Source of the DNA: Petrolisthes cinctipes
Lineage: Eukaryota > Arthropoda > Malacostraca > Decapoda > Porcellanidae
DNA length: 64,000 nucleotides
Reading direction: 5' to 3'
NCBI GenBank assembly: GCA_033782935.1
Contig: JAWQEG010001395.1
Coordinates: forward strand, 1,024,501-1,088,500
The notes under the pieces are model-generated. The model saw nothing but the letters and a program-made list of their open reading frames with translations, searched no databases and was not told the DNA's origin. This document shows, piece by piece, positions 13,201 through 26,670 of the stretch (positions are counted from its first letter, which is position 1; each line of letters opens with the position of its first letter). The position numbers and the translations under genes are program-made.

Positions 13201-13590
13201 CCAAAATATTGAATTTTCGGGTGTTTTGAGCTTGAATTTGAGATATAAACGGGTACAGAAGATACATGCACATATTGACTTTGGGCATCTAAAATATCGA
13301 TTTTCAGCATGTTTTGGGCCTGTATTTTGAAAATACTCTAACACTGAGTAGGCATGTACAGATTGCTTCTGGGACCCCAAAATATTGAATTTTCGGGTGT
13401 TTTGAGCCTGAATTTGAGATATAAACGGGTACAGAAGATACATGCACATATTGACTTTGGGCACCAAAAATATCGATTTTCAGCATGTTTTTTGCATATA
13501 TTTTGAAAATATTCTAGCACTGTACAGATTGCTTCTGGGACCCCAAAATATTGAATTTTCGGGTGTTTTGAGCCTGAATTTGAGATATAA
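7300..13590. repeat. Long segmental duplication, copy 1 (partner 16,020-22,490)
   Basis: Positions from about 8,425 to 13,590 match at an offset of +8,897; positions from about 7,300 to 8,280 match at +8,720. Shared private marks include 'ttttgaggatgaattt' (7321/16041), the 8-bp loss in 'gaaaacacgg' (9394/18291), the 4-bp insertion in 'gggactaggccctaaat' (about 10246/19143), 'gactttttcgcacc' and the 166-bp A/C hybrids. The 177-bp change of offset is one monomer missing here: at 8,279-8,310 the start of a B_b monomer ('acagattgcttctggg') runs directly into a C_b body ('acccctaaatatcg'). Confidence 0.85.
12199..12364. repeat. A/C hybrid monomer of 166 bp (type copy; 11 further copies listed)
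   Basis: The first half and start of the second half are A_a ('gggcaccaaaaatatcg', 'cagcatg'). The sequence then turns into the end of C ('gttttttgcctatat', 'aaatattctagcactg') and joins the next monomer without the 10-bp spacer. Other copies start at 13357, 15331, 21096, 22254, 22420, 25043, 26201, 29785, 31091, 32574 and 35020, each 166 bp long. All lie between 12.2 and 35.2 kb. Two are directly tandem (22254-22585). A single recombination event followed by spread within this part of the array is the simplest reading. Confidence 0.85.
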
Positions 13591-13980
13591 ACGGGTACAG
13601 AAGATCCATGCACATATTGACTTTGGGCGCCAAAAATATCGATTTTCAGCATGTTTTGGGCATGAATTTTGAAAATACTCTAACACGGAGTAGGCATGTA
13701 CAGATCGCTTCTGGGACCCCTAAATATCGAATTTTCGGGTGTTTAGGGCCAGAATTTCAGATATAAACGGGTACAGAAGATGCATGCACATATCGACTTT
13801 TGGGCACCTAAAAGATCGATTTTCAGTATGTTTTTGGCCTGTATTTTGAAAATACTCTAACACGGAGTAGGCATGTACAGATACCTTCTGGGACCTCTAA
13901 ATATCGAATTTTCTGGTGTTTTGGGACTGAATTTAAGATATCGATTTTTTGGCACCTAAAATTTCGATTTTTTGCATGTT
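12830..13980. repeat. 1,974-bp-offset duplication, copy 1 (partner 14,810-15,950)
   Basis: The two segments match at +1,974 and share 'ttttgagaatattctag', 'aatattgagttttcggg', 'gagcttgaatttgag', 'cttttttgcatatatt' type changes, 'gatccatgcac', 'ttctggtgttttggg' and 'aaaatttcgattttttgc'. The bases between the copies (13,980-14,810) are a transplanted copy of 8,390-9,215. The last part resembles 6,830-6,950, so these variants have an older history in the array. Confidence 0.82.
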
Positions 13981-14810
13981 TTTAGCCTATATTTTGAAAA
14001 TATTCTAGCACTGTACAGATTGTTTCAGGGACCCCAAAATATTGAATTTTCGGGTGTTTTGAGCCTGAATTTGAGATATAAACGGGTACAGAAGATACAT
14101 GCACATATTGACTTTGGGCATCTAAAATATCGATTTTCAGCATGTTTTGGGCCTGTATTTTGAAAATACTCTAACACTGAGTAGGCATGTACAGATTGCT
14201 TCTGGGACCCCAAAATATTGAATTTTCCGGTGTTTTGAGCCTGAATTTGAGATATAAACGTGTACTGAAGATGCATGCACATATCGACTTTTGTGCACCT
14301 AAAAGATCGATTTTTAGTATGTTTTGAGCATGTATTTTGAAAATACTCTAACACGGAGTAGGCATGTACAGATCGCTTCTGGGACCCCTAAATATCGAAT
14401 TTTCGGGTGTTTTGGGACTGAATTTGAGATATCGACTTTTTGGCACCTAAAAGATCGATTTTTAGCATGTTTTTAGCCTATATTTTGAAAATATTCTAGC
14501 ACTGAGTAGGCATGTACAGATTGCTTCTGGGACCCCAAAATATTGAATTTTCGGGTGTTTTGAACCAGAATTTGAGATATAAACGGGTACAGAAGATGCA
14601 TGCACATATCGACTTTTGGGCACCTAAAAGATCGATTTTCAGTATGTTTTTGGCCTGTATTTTGAAAATACTCTAACACGGAGTAGGCATGTACAGATAC
14701 CTTCTGAGACCTCTAAATATCGAATTTTCGGGTGTTTTGGGACTGAATTTGAGATATCGATTTTTTGGCACCTAAAATGTCGATTTTTAGCATGTTTTTA
14801 GCCTATATTT
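13980..14810. repeat. Copy of 8,390-9,215 placed between the 1,974-bp duplicates
   Basis: The offset to the source-like region is +5,596. The marks are 'agattgtttcaggg' (8,421/14,017), 'gaattttccggtgtt', 'gatataaacgtgtactg' and 'gttttgaaccagaattt'. At its right end the sequence switches to the 'ttttgagaatattc' type that starts the second 1,974-bp copy. The same segment also exists at about 17,290-18,110 as part of the long duplication, so it is present three times. Confidence 0.8.
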
Positions 14811-15950
14811 TGAGAATATTCTAGCACTGTGTAGGCATGTACAGATTGCTTCTGGGACCCCAAAATATTGAGTTTTCGGGTGTTTAGGGCCAGAATTTGA
14901 GATATAAACGGGTACAGAAGATGCATGCACATATCGACTTTTGGGCACCTAAAAGATCGATTTTCAGTATGTTTTTGGCCTGTATTTTGAAAATACTCTA
15001 ACACCGAGTAGGCATGTACAGATCGCTTCTGGGACCCCTAAATATCGAATTTTCGGGTGTTTTGGGACTGAATTTGAGATATCGACTTTTTGGCACTTAA
15101 AAGATCGATTTTTAGCATGTTTTTAGCCTATATTTTGAAAATATTCTAGCACTGTACAGATTGCTTCTGGGACCCCAAAATATTGAATTTTCGGGTGTTT
15201 TGAGCTTGAATTTGAGATATAAACGGGTACAGAAGATACATGCACATATTGACTTTGGGCATCTAAAATATCGATTTTCAGCATGTTTTGGGCCTGTATT
15301 TTGAAAATACTCTAACACTGAGTAGGCATGTACAGATTGCTTCTGGGACCCCAAAATATTGAATTTTCGGGTGTTTTGAGCCTGAATTTGAGATATAAAC
15401 GGGTACAGAAGATACATGCACATATTGACTTTGGGCACCAAAAATATCGATTTTCAGCATGTTTTTTGCATATATTTTGAAAATATTCTAGCACTGTACA
15501 GATTGCTTCTGGGACCCCAAAATATTGAATTTTCGGGTGTTTTGAGCCTGAATTTGAGATATAAACGGGTACAGAAGATCCATGCACATATTGACTTTGG
15601 GCGCCAAAAATATCGATTTTCAGCATGTTTTGGGCATGAATTTTGAAAATACTCTAACACGGAGTAGGCATGTACAGATCGCTTCTGGGACCCCTAAATA
15701 TCGAATTTTCGGGTGTTTAGGGCCAGAATTTCAGATATAAACGGGTACAGAAGATGCATGCACATATCGACTTTTGGGCACCTAAAAGATCGATTTTCAG
15801 TATGTTTTTGGCCTGTATTTTGAAAATACTCTAACACGGAGTAGGCATGTACAGATACCTTCTGGGACCTCTAAATATCGAATTTTCTGGTGTTTTGGGA
15901 CTGAATTTAAGATATCGATTTTTTGGCACCTAAAATTTCGATTTTTTGCA
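14810..15950. repeat. 1,974-bp-offset duplication, copy 2 (partner 12,830-13,980)
   Basis: It carries all the private variants listed for copy 1, including the 166-bp A/C hybrid (15331-15496). After about 15,990 the sequence follows the 7.3-kb duplication partner instead, so this is a mosaic boundary. Confidence 0.82.
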
Positions 15951-16019
15951 TGTTTTTAGCCTATATTTTGAAAATATTCTAGCACTGTGTAGGCATGTAC
16001 AGATTGCTTCTGGGACCCC

Positions 16020-19000
16020 AAAATATTGAATTTTCGGGTGTTTTGAGGATGAATTTGAGATATAAACGGGTACAGAAGATACATGCACATATTGACTTTG
16101 GGCATCAAAAATATCGATTTTCAGCATGTTTTGGGCCTGTATTTTGAAAATACTCTAACACTGAGTAGGCATGTACAGATTGCTTCTGGGACCCCAAAAT
16201 ATTGAATTTTCGGGTGTTTTGAGCCTGAATTTGAGATATAAACGTGTACTGAAGATGCATGCACATATCGACTTTTGGGCACCTAAAAGATCGATTTTCA
16301 GTATGTTTTTGGCCTGTATTTTGAAAATACTCTAACACGGAGTAGGCATGTACAGATACCTTCTGAGACCTCTAAATATCGAATTTTCGGGTGTTTTGGG
16401 ACTGAATTTAAGATATCGATTTTTTGGCACCTAAAATGTCGATTTTTAGCATGTTTTTAGCCTATATTTTGAAAATATTCTAGCACTGTGTAGGCATGTA
16501 CAGATTGCTTCTGGGACCCCAAAATATTGAATTTTCGGGTGATTTGAGCCTGAATTTGAGATATAAACGGGTACAGAAGATACATGCACATATTGACTTT
16601 GGGCATCTAAAATATCGATTTTCAGCATGTTTTGGGCCTGTATTTTGAAAATACTCTAACACTGAGTAGGCATGTACAGATTGCTTCTGGGACCCCAAAA
16701 TATTGAATTTTCGGGTGTTTTGAGCCTGAATTTGAGATATAAACGGTTACTGAAGATGCATGCACATATCGACTTTTGTGCACCTAAAAGATCGATTTTC
16801 AATATGTTTTGAGCATGTATTTTGAAAATACTCTAACACGGAGTAGGCATGTACAGATCGCTTCTGGGACCCCTAAATATCGAATTTTCGGGTGTTTTGG
16901 GACTGAATTTGAGATATCGACTTTTTGGCATCTAAAATATCGATTTTCAGCATGTTTTGGGCCTGTATTTTGAAAATACTCTAACACTGAGTAGGCATGT
17001 ACAGATTGCTTCTGGGACCCCAAAATATCGAATTTTCGGGTGTTTTGAGCCTGAATTTGAGATATAAACGGGTACTGAAGATGCATGCACATATCGACTT
17101 TTGTGCACCTAAAAGATCGATTTTCAGTATGTTTTGAGCATGTATTTTGAAAATACTCTAACACGGAGTAGGCATGTACAGATCGCTTCTGGGACCCCTA
17201 AATATCGAATTTTCGGGTGTTTTGGGGCTGAATTTGAGATATCGACTTTTTGGCACCTAAAAGATCGATTTTTAGCATGTTTTTAGCCTATATTTTGAAA
17301 ATATTCTAGCACTGTACAGATTGTTTCAGGGACCCCAAAATATTGAATTTTCGGGTGTTTTGAGCCTGAATTTGATATATAAACGGGTACAGAAGATACA
17401 TGCACATATTGACTTTGGGCATCTAAAATATCGATTTTCAGCATGTTTTGGGCCTGTATTTTGAAAATACTCTAACACTGAGTAGGCATGTACAGATTGC
17501 TTCTGGGACCCCAAAATATTGAATTTTCCGGTGTTTTGAGCCTGAATTTGAGATATAAACGTGTACTGAAGATGCATGCACATATCGACTTTTGTGCACC
17601 TAAAAGATCGATTTTTAGTATGTTTTGAGCATGTATTTTGAAAATACTCTAACACGGAGTAGGCATGTACAGATCGCTTCTGGGACCCCTAAATATCGAA
17701 TTTTCGGGTGTTTTAGGACTGAATTTGAGATATCGACTTTTTGGCACCTAAAAGATCGATTTTTAGCATGTTTTTAGCCTATATTTTGAAAATATTCTAG
17801 CACTGAGTAGGCATGTACAGATTGCTTCTGGGACCCCAAAATATTGAATTTTCGGGTGTTTTGAACCAGAATTTGAGATATAAACGGGTACAGAAGATGC
17901 ATGCACATATCGACTTTTGGGCACCTAAAAGATCGATTTTCAGTATGTTTTTGGCCTGTATTTTGAAAATACTCTAACACGGAGTAGGCATGTACAGATA
18001 CCTTCTGAGACCTCTAAATATCGAATTTTCGGGTGTTTTGGGACTGAATTTGAGATATCGATTTTTTGGCACCTAAAATGTCGATTTTTAGCATGTTTTT
18101 AGCCTATATTTTGAAAATATTCTAGCACTGTGTAGGCATGTACAGATTGCTTCTGGGACCCCAAAATATTGAATTTTCGGGTGTTTTGAGCCTGAATTTG
18201 AGATATAAACGGGTACTGAAGATGCATGCACATATCGACTTTTGTGCACCTAAAAGATCGATTTTCAGTATGTTTTGAGCATGTATTTTGAAAACACGGA
18301 GTAGGCATGTACAGATCGCTTCTGGGACCCCTAAATATCGAATTTTCGGGTGTTTTGGGACTGAATTTGTGATATAAACGGGTACAGAAGATGCATGCAC
18401 ATATCGACTTTTGGGCACCTAAAAGATCGATTTTCAGTATGTTTTTGGCCTGTATTTTGAAAATACTCTAACACGGAGTAGGCATGTACAGATACCTTCT
18501 GAGACCTCTAAATATCGAATTTTCGGGTGTTTTGGGACTGAATTTAAGATATCGTTTTTTTGGCACCTAAAATGTCGATTTTTAGCATGTTTTTGGCCTG
18601 TATTTTGAAAATACTCTAACACGGAGTAGGCATGTACAGATCGCTTCTGGGACCCCTAAATATCGAATTTTAGGGTGTTTTGGGACTGAATTTGAGATAT
18701 CGACTTTTTGGCACTTAAAAGATCGATTTTTAGCATGTTTTTAGCCTATATTTTGAAAATATTCTAGCACTGTACAGATTGCTTCTGGGACCCCAAAATA
18801 TTGAATTTTCTGGTGTTTTGAGCCTGAATTTGAGATATAAACGGGTACAGAAGATACATGCACATATTGACTTTGGGCATCTAAAATATCGATTTTCAGC
18901 ATGTTTTGGGCCTGTATTTTGAAAATACTCTAACACTGAGTAGGCATGTACAGATTGCTTCTGGGACCCCAAAATATTGAATTTTCGGGTGTTTTGAGCC

Positions 19001-22000
19001 TGAATTTGAGATATAAACGGGTACTGAAGATGCATGCACATATCGACTTTTGTGCACCTAAAAGATCGATTTTCAGTATGTTTTGAGCATGTATTTTGAA
19101 AATACTCTAACACGGAGTAGGCATGTACAGATCGCTTCTGGGACTAGGCCCTAAATATCGAATTTTCGGGTGTTTTGGAACTGAATTTGAGATATCGACT
19201 TTTTGGCACCTAAAAGATCGATTTTTAGCATGTTTTTAGCCTATATTTTGAAAATATTCTAGCGCTGTGTAGGCATGTACAGATTGCTTCTAGGACCCCA
19301 AAATATTGAATTTTCGGGTGTTTTGAGCCTGAATTTGAGATATAAACGGGTACAGAAGATACATGCACATATTGACTTTGGGCATCTAAAATATCGATTT
19401 TCAGCATGTTTTGGGCCTGTATTTTGAAAATACTCTAACACTGAGTAGGCATGTACAGATTGCTTCTGGGACCCCAAAATATTGAATTTTCGGGTGTTTT
19501 GAGCCTGAATTTGAGATATAAACGGGTACTGAAGATGCATGCACATATCGACTTTTGTGCACCTAAAAGATCGATTTTCAGTATGTTTTGAGCATGTATT
19601 TTGAAAATACTCTAACACGGAGTAGGCATGTACAGATCGCTTCTGGGACCCCTAAATATCGAATTTTCGGGTGTTTTGGGACTGAATTTGAGATATCGAC
19701 TTTTTGGCACCTAAAAGATCGATTTTTAGCATGTTTTTAGCCTATATTTTGAAAATATTCTAGCACTGAGTAGGCATGTACAGATTGCTTCTGGGACCCC
19801 AAAATATTGAATTTTCGGGTGTTTTGAGCCTGAATTTGAGATATAAACGGGTACAGAAGATGCATGCACATATCGACTTTTGGGCACCTAAAAGATCGAT
19901 TTTCAGTATGTTTTTGGCCTGTATTTTGAAAATACTCTAACACGGAGTAGGCATGTACAGATACCTTCTGAGACCTCTAAATATCGAATTTTAGGGTGTT
20001 TTGGGACTGAATTTAAGATATCGATTTTTTGGCACCTAAAATGTCGATTTTTAGCATGTTTTTAGCCTATATTTTGAAAATATTCTAGCTCTGAGTAGGC
20101 ATGTACAGATTGCTTCTGGGACCCCAAAATATTGAATTTTCGGGTGTTTTGAGCCTGAATTTGAGATATAAACGGGTACAGAAGATATATGCACATATTG
20201 ACTTTGGGCGCCAAAAATATCGATTTTCAGCATGTTTTGGGCCTGAATTTTGAAAATACTCTAACACGGAGTAGGCATGTACAGATCGCTTCTGGGACCC
20301 CAAAATATCGAATTTTCGGGTGTTTAGGGCCAGAATTTGAGATATAAACGGGTACAGAAGATGCATGCACATATCGACTTTTGGGCACCTAAAAGATCGA
20401 TTTTCAGTATGTTTTTGGCCTGTATTTTGAAAATACTCTAACACGGAGTAGGCATGTACAGATCGCTTCTGGGACCCCTAAATATCGAATTTTCGGGTGT
20501 TTTGGGACTGAATTTGGGATATCGACTTTTTGGCACTTAAAAGATCGATTTTTAGCATGTTTTTAGCCTATATTTTGAAAATATTCTAGCACTGTACAGA
20601 TTGTTTCTGGGACCCCAAAATATTGAATTTTCGGGTGTTTTGAGCCTGAAATTGAGATATAAACGGGTACAGAAGATACATGCACATATTGACTTTGGGC
20701 ATCTAAAATATCGATTTTCAGCATGTTTTGGGCCTGTATTTTGAAAATACTCTAACACTGAGTAGGCATGTACAGATTGCTTCTGGGACCCCAAAATATT
20801 GAATTTTCCGGTGTTTTGAGCCTGAATTTGAGATATAAACGGGTACTGAAGATGCATGCACATATCGACTTTTGTGCACCTAAAAGATCGATTTTTAGTA
20901 TGTTTTGAGCATGTATTTTGAAAATACTCTAACACGGAGTAGGCATGTACAGATCGCTTCTGGGACCCCTAAATATCGAATTTTCGGGTGTTTTGGGACT
21001 GAATTTGAGATATCGACTTTTTCGCACCTAAAAGATCGATTTTTAGCATGTTTTTAGCCTATATTTTGAAAATATTCTAGCACTGAGTAGGCATGTACAG
21101 ATTGCTTCTGGGACCCCAAAATATTGAATTTTCGGGTGTTTTGAGCCTGAATTTGAGATATAAACGGGTACAGAAGATACATGCACATATTGACTTTGGG
21201 CACCAAAAATATCGATTTTCAGCATGTTTTTTGCCTATATATTGAAAATATTCTAGCACTGTACAGATTGCTTCTGGGACCCCAAAATATTGAATTTTCG
21301 GGTGTTTTGAGCCTGAATTTGAGATATAAACGGGTACAGAAGATACATGCACATATTGACTTTGGGCACCAAAAATATCGATTTTCAGCATGTTTTAGGC
21401 CTGAATTTTGAAAATACTCTAACACGGAGTAGGCATGTACAGATCGCTTCTGGGACCCCAAAATATCGAATTTTCGTGTGTTTAGGGCCAGAATTTGAGA
21501 TATAAACGGGTACAGAAGATGCATGCACATATCGACTTTTGGGCACCTAAACGATCGATTTTCAGTATGTTTTTGGCCTGTATTTTGAAAATACTCTAAC
21601 ACGGAGTAAGCATGTACAGATACCTTCTGGGACCTCTAAATATCGAATTTTCAGGTGTTTTGGGACTGAATTTGAGATATCGATTTTTTGGCACCTAAAA
21701 TGTCGATTTTTAGCATGTTTTTAGCCTATATTTTGAGAATATTCTAGCACTGTGTAGGCATGTACAGATTGCTTCTGGGACCCCAAAATATTGAGTTTTC
21801 GGGTGTTTAGGGCCAGAATTTGAGATATAACCGGGTACAGAAGATGCATGCACATATCGACTTTTGGGCACCTAAAAGATCGATTTTCAGTATGTTTTTG
21901 GCCTGTATTTTGAAAATACTCTAACACCGAGTAGGCATGTACAGATCGCTTCTGGGACCCCTAAATATCGAATTTTCGGGTGTTTTGGGACTGAATTTGA

Positions 22001-22490
22001 GATATCGACTTTTTGGCACTTAAAAGATCGATTTTTAGCATGTTTTTAGCCTATATTTTGAAAATATTCTAGCACTGTACAGATTGCTTCTGGGACCCCA
22101 AAATATTGAATTTTCGGGTGTTTTGAGCTTGAATTTGAGATATAAACGGGTACAGAAGATACATGCACATATTGACTTTGGGCATCTAAAATATCGATTT
22201 TCAGCATGTTTTGGGCCTGTATTTTGAAAATACTCTAACACTGAGTAGGCATGTACAGATTGCTTCTGGGACCCCAAAATATTGAATTTTCGGGTGTTTT
22301 GAGCCTGAATTTGAGATATAAACGGGTACAGAAGATACATGCACATATTGACTTTGGGCACCAAAAATATCGATTTTCAGCATGTTTTTTGCATATATTT
22401 TGAAAATATTCTAGCACTGTACAGATTGCTTCTGGGACCCCAAAATATTGAATTTTCGGGTGTTTTGAGCCTGAATTTGAGATATAAACG
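16020..22490. repeat. Long segmental duplication, copy 2 (partner 7,300-13,590)
   Basis: This copy carries the same series of private variants as copy 1 and keeps the complete B_b monomer (about 17,002-17,178) lost there. Point differences between copies are sparse: 'gagatataa' versus 'gatatataa' at about 17,375, 'ttcggg' versus 'ttctgg' at about 18,810, and 'aaaccgg' in copy 1 versus 'aaacggg' at about 20,663. Similarity ends near 22,490, where copy 1 continues 'gatccatgc' and copy 2 'gatacatgc'. Confidence 0.85.
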
Positions 22491-22585
22491 GGTACAGAAG
22501 ATACATGCACATATTGACTTTGGGCACCAAAAATATCGATTTTCAGCATGTTTTTTGCCTATATATTGAAAATATTCTAGCACTG
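22254..22585. repeat. Tandem pair of 166-bp A/C hybrid monomers
   Basis: The starts are at 22254, 22420 and the following monomer at 22586. The first unit has 'gttttttgcatatatt', the second 'gttttttgcctatatatt'. The two therefore derive from two different existing hybrid variants (those at 13357/15331 and at 12199/21096), joined by exchange, and are not a simple duplication of one. Confidence 0.82.
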
Positions 22586-25500
22586 TACAGATTGCTTCTG
22601 GGACCCCAAAATATTGAATTTTCGGGTGTTTTGAGCCTGAATTTGAGATATAAACGGGTACAGAAGATGCATGCACATATCGACTTTTGTGCACCTAAAA
22701 GATCGATTTTCAGTATGTTTTTGGCCTGTATTTTGAAAATACTCTAACACGGAGTAGGCATGTACAGATACCTTCTGAGACCTCTAAATATCGAATTTTC
22801 GGGTGTTTTGGGACTGAATTTAAGATATCGATTTTTTGGCACCTAAAATGTCGATTTTTAGCATGTTTTTAGCCTATATTTTGAAAATATTCTAGCACTG
22901 AGTAGGCATGTACAGATTGCTTCTGGGACCCCAAAATATTGAATTTTCGGGTGTTTTGAGCCTGAATTTGAGATATAAACGGGTACAGAAGATATATGCA
23001 CATATTGACTTTGGGCGCCAAAAATATCGATTTTCAGCATGTTTTGGGCCTGAATTTTGAAAATGCTCTAACACGGAGTAGGCATGTACAGATCGCTTCT
23101 GGGACCCCTAAATATCGAATTTTCGGGTGTTTTGGGACTGAATTTGAGATATCGACTTTTTGGCACTTAAAAGATCGATTTTTAGCATGTTTTTAGCCTA
23201 TATTTTGAAAATATTCTAGCACTGTACAGATTGTTTCTGGGACCCCAAAATATTGAATTTTCGGGTGTTTTGAGCCTGAAATTGAGATATAAACGGGTAC
23301 AGAAGATACATGCACATATTGACTTTGGGCATCTAAAATATCGATTTTCAGCATGTTTTGGGCCTGTATTTTGAAAATACTCTAACACTGAGTAGGCATG
23401 TACAGATTGCTTCTGGGACCCCAAAATATTGAATTTTCCGGTGTTTTGAGCCTGAATTTGAGATATAAACGGGTACTGAAGATGCATGCACATTTCGACT
23501 TTTGTGCACCTAAAAGATCGATTTTTAGTATGTTTTGAGCATGTATTTTGAAAATACTCTAACACGGAGTAGGCATGTACAGATCGCTTCTGGGACCCCT
23601 AAATATCGAATTTTCGGGTGTTTTGGGACTGAATTTGAGATATTGACTTTTTCGCACCTAAAAGATCGATTTTTAGCATGTTTTTAGCCTATATTTTGAA
23701 AATATTTTAGCACTGAGTAGGCATGTACAGATTGCTTCTGGGACCCCAAAATATTGAATTTTCGGGTGTTTTGAGCCTGAATTTGAGATATAAACGGGTA
23801 CAGAAGATACATGCACATATTGACTTTGGGCACCAAAAATATCGATTTTCAGCATGTTTTGGGCCTGAATTTTGAAAATACTCTAACACGGAGTAGGCAT
23901 GTACAGATCGCTTCTGGGACCCCAAAATATCGAATTTTCGGGTGTTTAGGGCCAGAATTTGAGATATAAACGGGTACAGAAGATGCATGCACATATCGAC
24001 TTTTGGGCACCTAAACGATCGATTTTCAATATGTTTTTGGCTTGTATTTTGAAAATACTCTAACACTGAGTAAGCATGTACAGATACCTTCTGGGACCTC
24101 TAAATATCGAATTTTCGGGTGTTTTGGGACTGAATTTGATATATCGATTTTTTGGCACCTAAAATGTCGATTTTTAGCATGTTTTTAGCCTATATTTTGA
24201 AAATATTCTAGCACTGTGTAGGCATGTACAGATTGCTTCTGGGACCCCAAAATATTGAATTTTTGGGTGTTTAGGGCCAGAATTTGAGATATAAACGGGT
24301 ACAGAAGATGCATGCACATATCGACTTTTGGGCACCTAAAAGATCGATTTTCAGTATGTTTTTGGCCTGTATTTTGAAAATACTCTAACACGGAGTAGGC
24401 ATGTACAGATCGCTTCTGGGACCCCTAAATATCGAATTTTCGGGTGTTTTGGGACTGAATTTGAGATATCGACTTTTTGGCACTTAAAAGATCGATTTTT
24501 AGCATGTTTTTAGCCTATATTTTGAAAATATTCTAGCACTGTACAGATTGCTTCTGGGACCCCAAAATATTGAATTTTCGGGTGTTTTGAGCCTGAATTT
24601 GAGATATAAACGGGTACAGAAGATACATGCACATATTGACTTTGGGCATCTAAAATATCGATTTTCAGCATGTTTTGGGCCTGTATTTTGAAAATACTCT
24701 AACACTGAGTAGGCATGTACAGATTGCTTCTGGGACCCCAAAATATTGAATTTTCGGGTGTTTTGAGCCTGAATTTGAGATATAAACGGGTACTGAAGAT
24801 GCATGCACATATCGACTTTTGTGCACCTAAAAGATCGATTTTCAGTATGTTTTGAGCATGTATTTTGAAAATACTCTAACACGGAGTAGGCATGTACAGA
24901 TCGCTTCTGGGACCCCTAAATATCGAATTTTCGGGTGTTTTGGGACTGAATTTGAGATATTGACTTTTTCGCACCTAAAAGATCGATTTTTAGCATGTTT
25001 TTAGCCAATATTTTGAAAATATTCTAGCACTGAGTAGGCATGTACAGATTGCTTCTGGGACCCCAAAATATTGAATTTTCGGGTGTTTTGAGCCTGAATT
25101 TGAGATATAAACGGGTACAGAAGATACATGCACATATTGACTTTGGGCACCAAAAATATCGATTTTCAGCATGTTTTTTGCCTATATTTTGGAAATATTC
25201 TAGCGCTGTACAGATTGCTTCTGGGACCCCAAAATATTGAATTTTCGGGTGTTTTGAGCCTGAATTTGAGATATAAACGGGTACTGAAGATACATGCACA
25301 TATTGACTTTGGGCGCCAAAAATATCGATTTTCAGCATGTTTTGGGCCTGTATTTTGAAAATACTCTAACACGGAGTAGGCATGTACAGATCGCTTCTGG
25401 GACCCCAAAATATCGAATTTTCGGGTGTTTAGGGCCAGAATTTGAGATATAAACGGGTACAGAAGATGCATGCACATATCGACTTTTGGGCACCTAAAAG

Positions 25501-25690
25501 ATCGATTTTCAGTATGTTTTTGGCCTGTATTTTGAAAATACTCTAACACCGAGTAGGCATGTACAGATCGCTTCTGGGACCCCTAAATATCGAATTTTCG
25601 GGTGTTTTGGGACTGAATTTGAGATATCGACTTTTTGGCACTTAAAAGATCGATTTTTAGCATGTTTTTAGCCTATATTTTGAAAATATT
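22420..25690. repeat. Segmental duplication, copy 1 (partner 29,785-33,230)
   Basis: The offset is +7,365 at the left and +7,531 to the right. The 166-bp change corresponds to an extra A/C hybrid monomer (31091-31256) in the partner. Shared marks are 'gcacatttcgac' (about 23,491/30,856), 'gaattttccggtg', 'cctaaacgatcg', 'gtttttggcttg', 'tttgatatatcg', 'gaatttttgggtgttt' and 'gttttttagccaatatt' type changes. Copy 1 alone has 'ttggaaatattctagcgctg' at about 25,189. Confidence 0.8.
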
Positions 25691-26670
25691 CTAGCACTGT
25701 ACAGATTGCTTCTGGGACCCCAAAATATTGAATTTTCGGGTGTTTTGAGCCTGAATTTGAGATATAAACGGGTACAGAAGATACATGCACATATTGACTT
25801 TGGGCATCTAAAATATCGATTTTCAGCATGTTTTGGGCCTGTATTTTGAAAATACTCTAACACTGAATAGGCATGTACAGATTGCTTCTGGGACCCCAAA
25901 ATATCGAATTTTCGGGTGTTTTGAGCCTGAATTTGAGATATAAACGGGTACTGAAGATGCATGCACATATCGACTTTTGTGCACCTAAAAGATCGATTTT
26001 CAGTATGTTTTGAGCATGTATTTTGAAAATACTCTAACACGGAGTAGGCATGTACAGATCGCTTCTGGGACCCCTAAATATCGAATTTTCGGGTGTTTTG
26101 GGACTGAATTTGAGATATTGACTTTTTCGCACCTAAAAGATCGATTTTTAGCATGTTTTTAGCCAATATTTTGAAAATATTCTAGCACTGAGTAGGCATG
26201 TACAGATTGCTTCTGGGACCCCAAAATATTGAATTTTCGGGTGTTTTGAGCCTGAATTTGAGATATAAACGGGTACAGAAGATACATGCACATATTGACT
26301 TTGGGCACCAAAAATATCGATTTTCAGCATGTTTTTTGCCTATATTTTGAAAATATTCTAGCACTGTACAGATTGCTTCTGGGACCCCAAAATATTGAAT
26401 TTTCGGGTGTTTTGAGCCTGAATTTGAGATATAAACGGGTACAGAAGATCCATGCACATATTGACTTTGGGCGCCAAAAATATCGATTTTCAGCATGTTT
26501 TGGGCATGAATTTTGAAAATACTCTAACACGGAGTAGGCATGTACAGATCGCTTCTGGGACCCCTAAATATCGAATTTTCGGGTGTTTTGGGACTGAATT
26601 TGAGATATCGACTTTTTGGCACTTAAAAGATCGATTTTTAGCATGTTTTTAGCCTATATTTTGAAAATAT
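25690..26670. repeat. Two HOR units present here and missing from the duplicated partner near 33.2 kb
   Basis: To the left of this stretch the partner matches at +7,531 and to the right at +6,550, so about 981 bp (close to two 491-bp spacer-deleted trimers) are present only here. The stretch contains an A_b/B_b/C_b unit, an A/C hybrid (26201-26366) and an A_a monomer with 'gatccatgcac'. Either the partner lost it by exchange between equivalent monomers or it was gained here. Confidence 0.7.
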
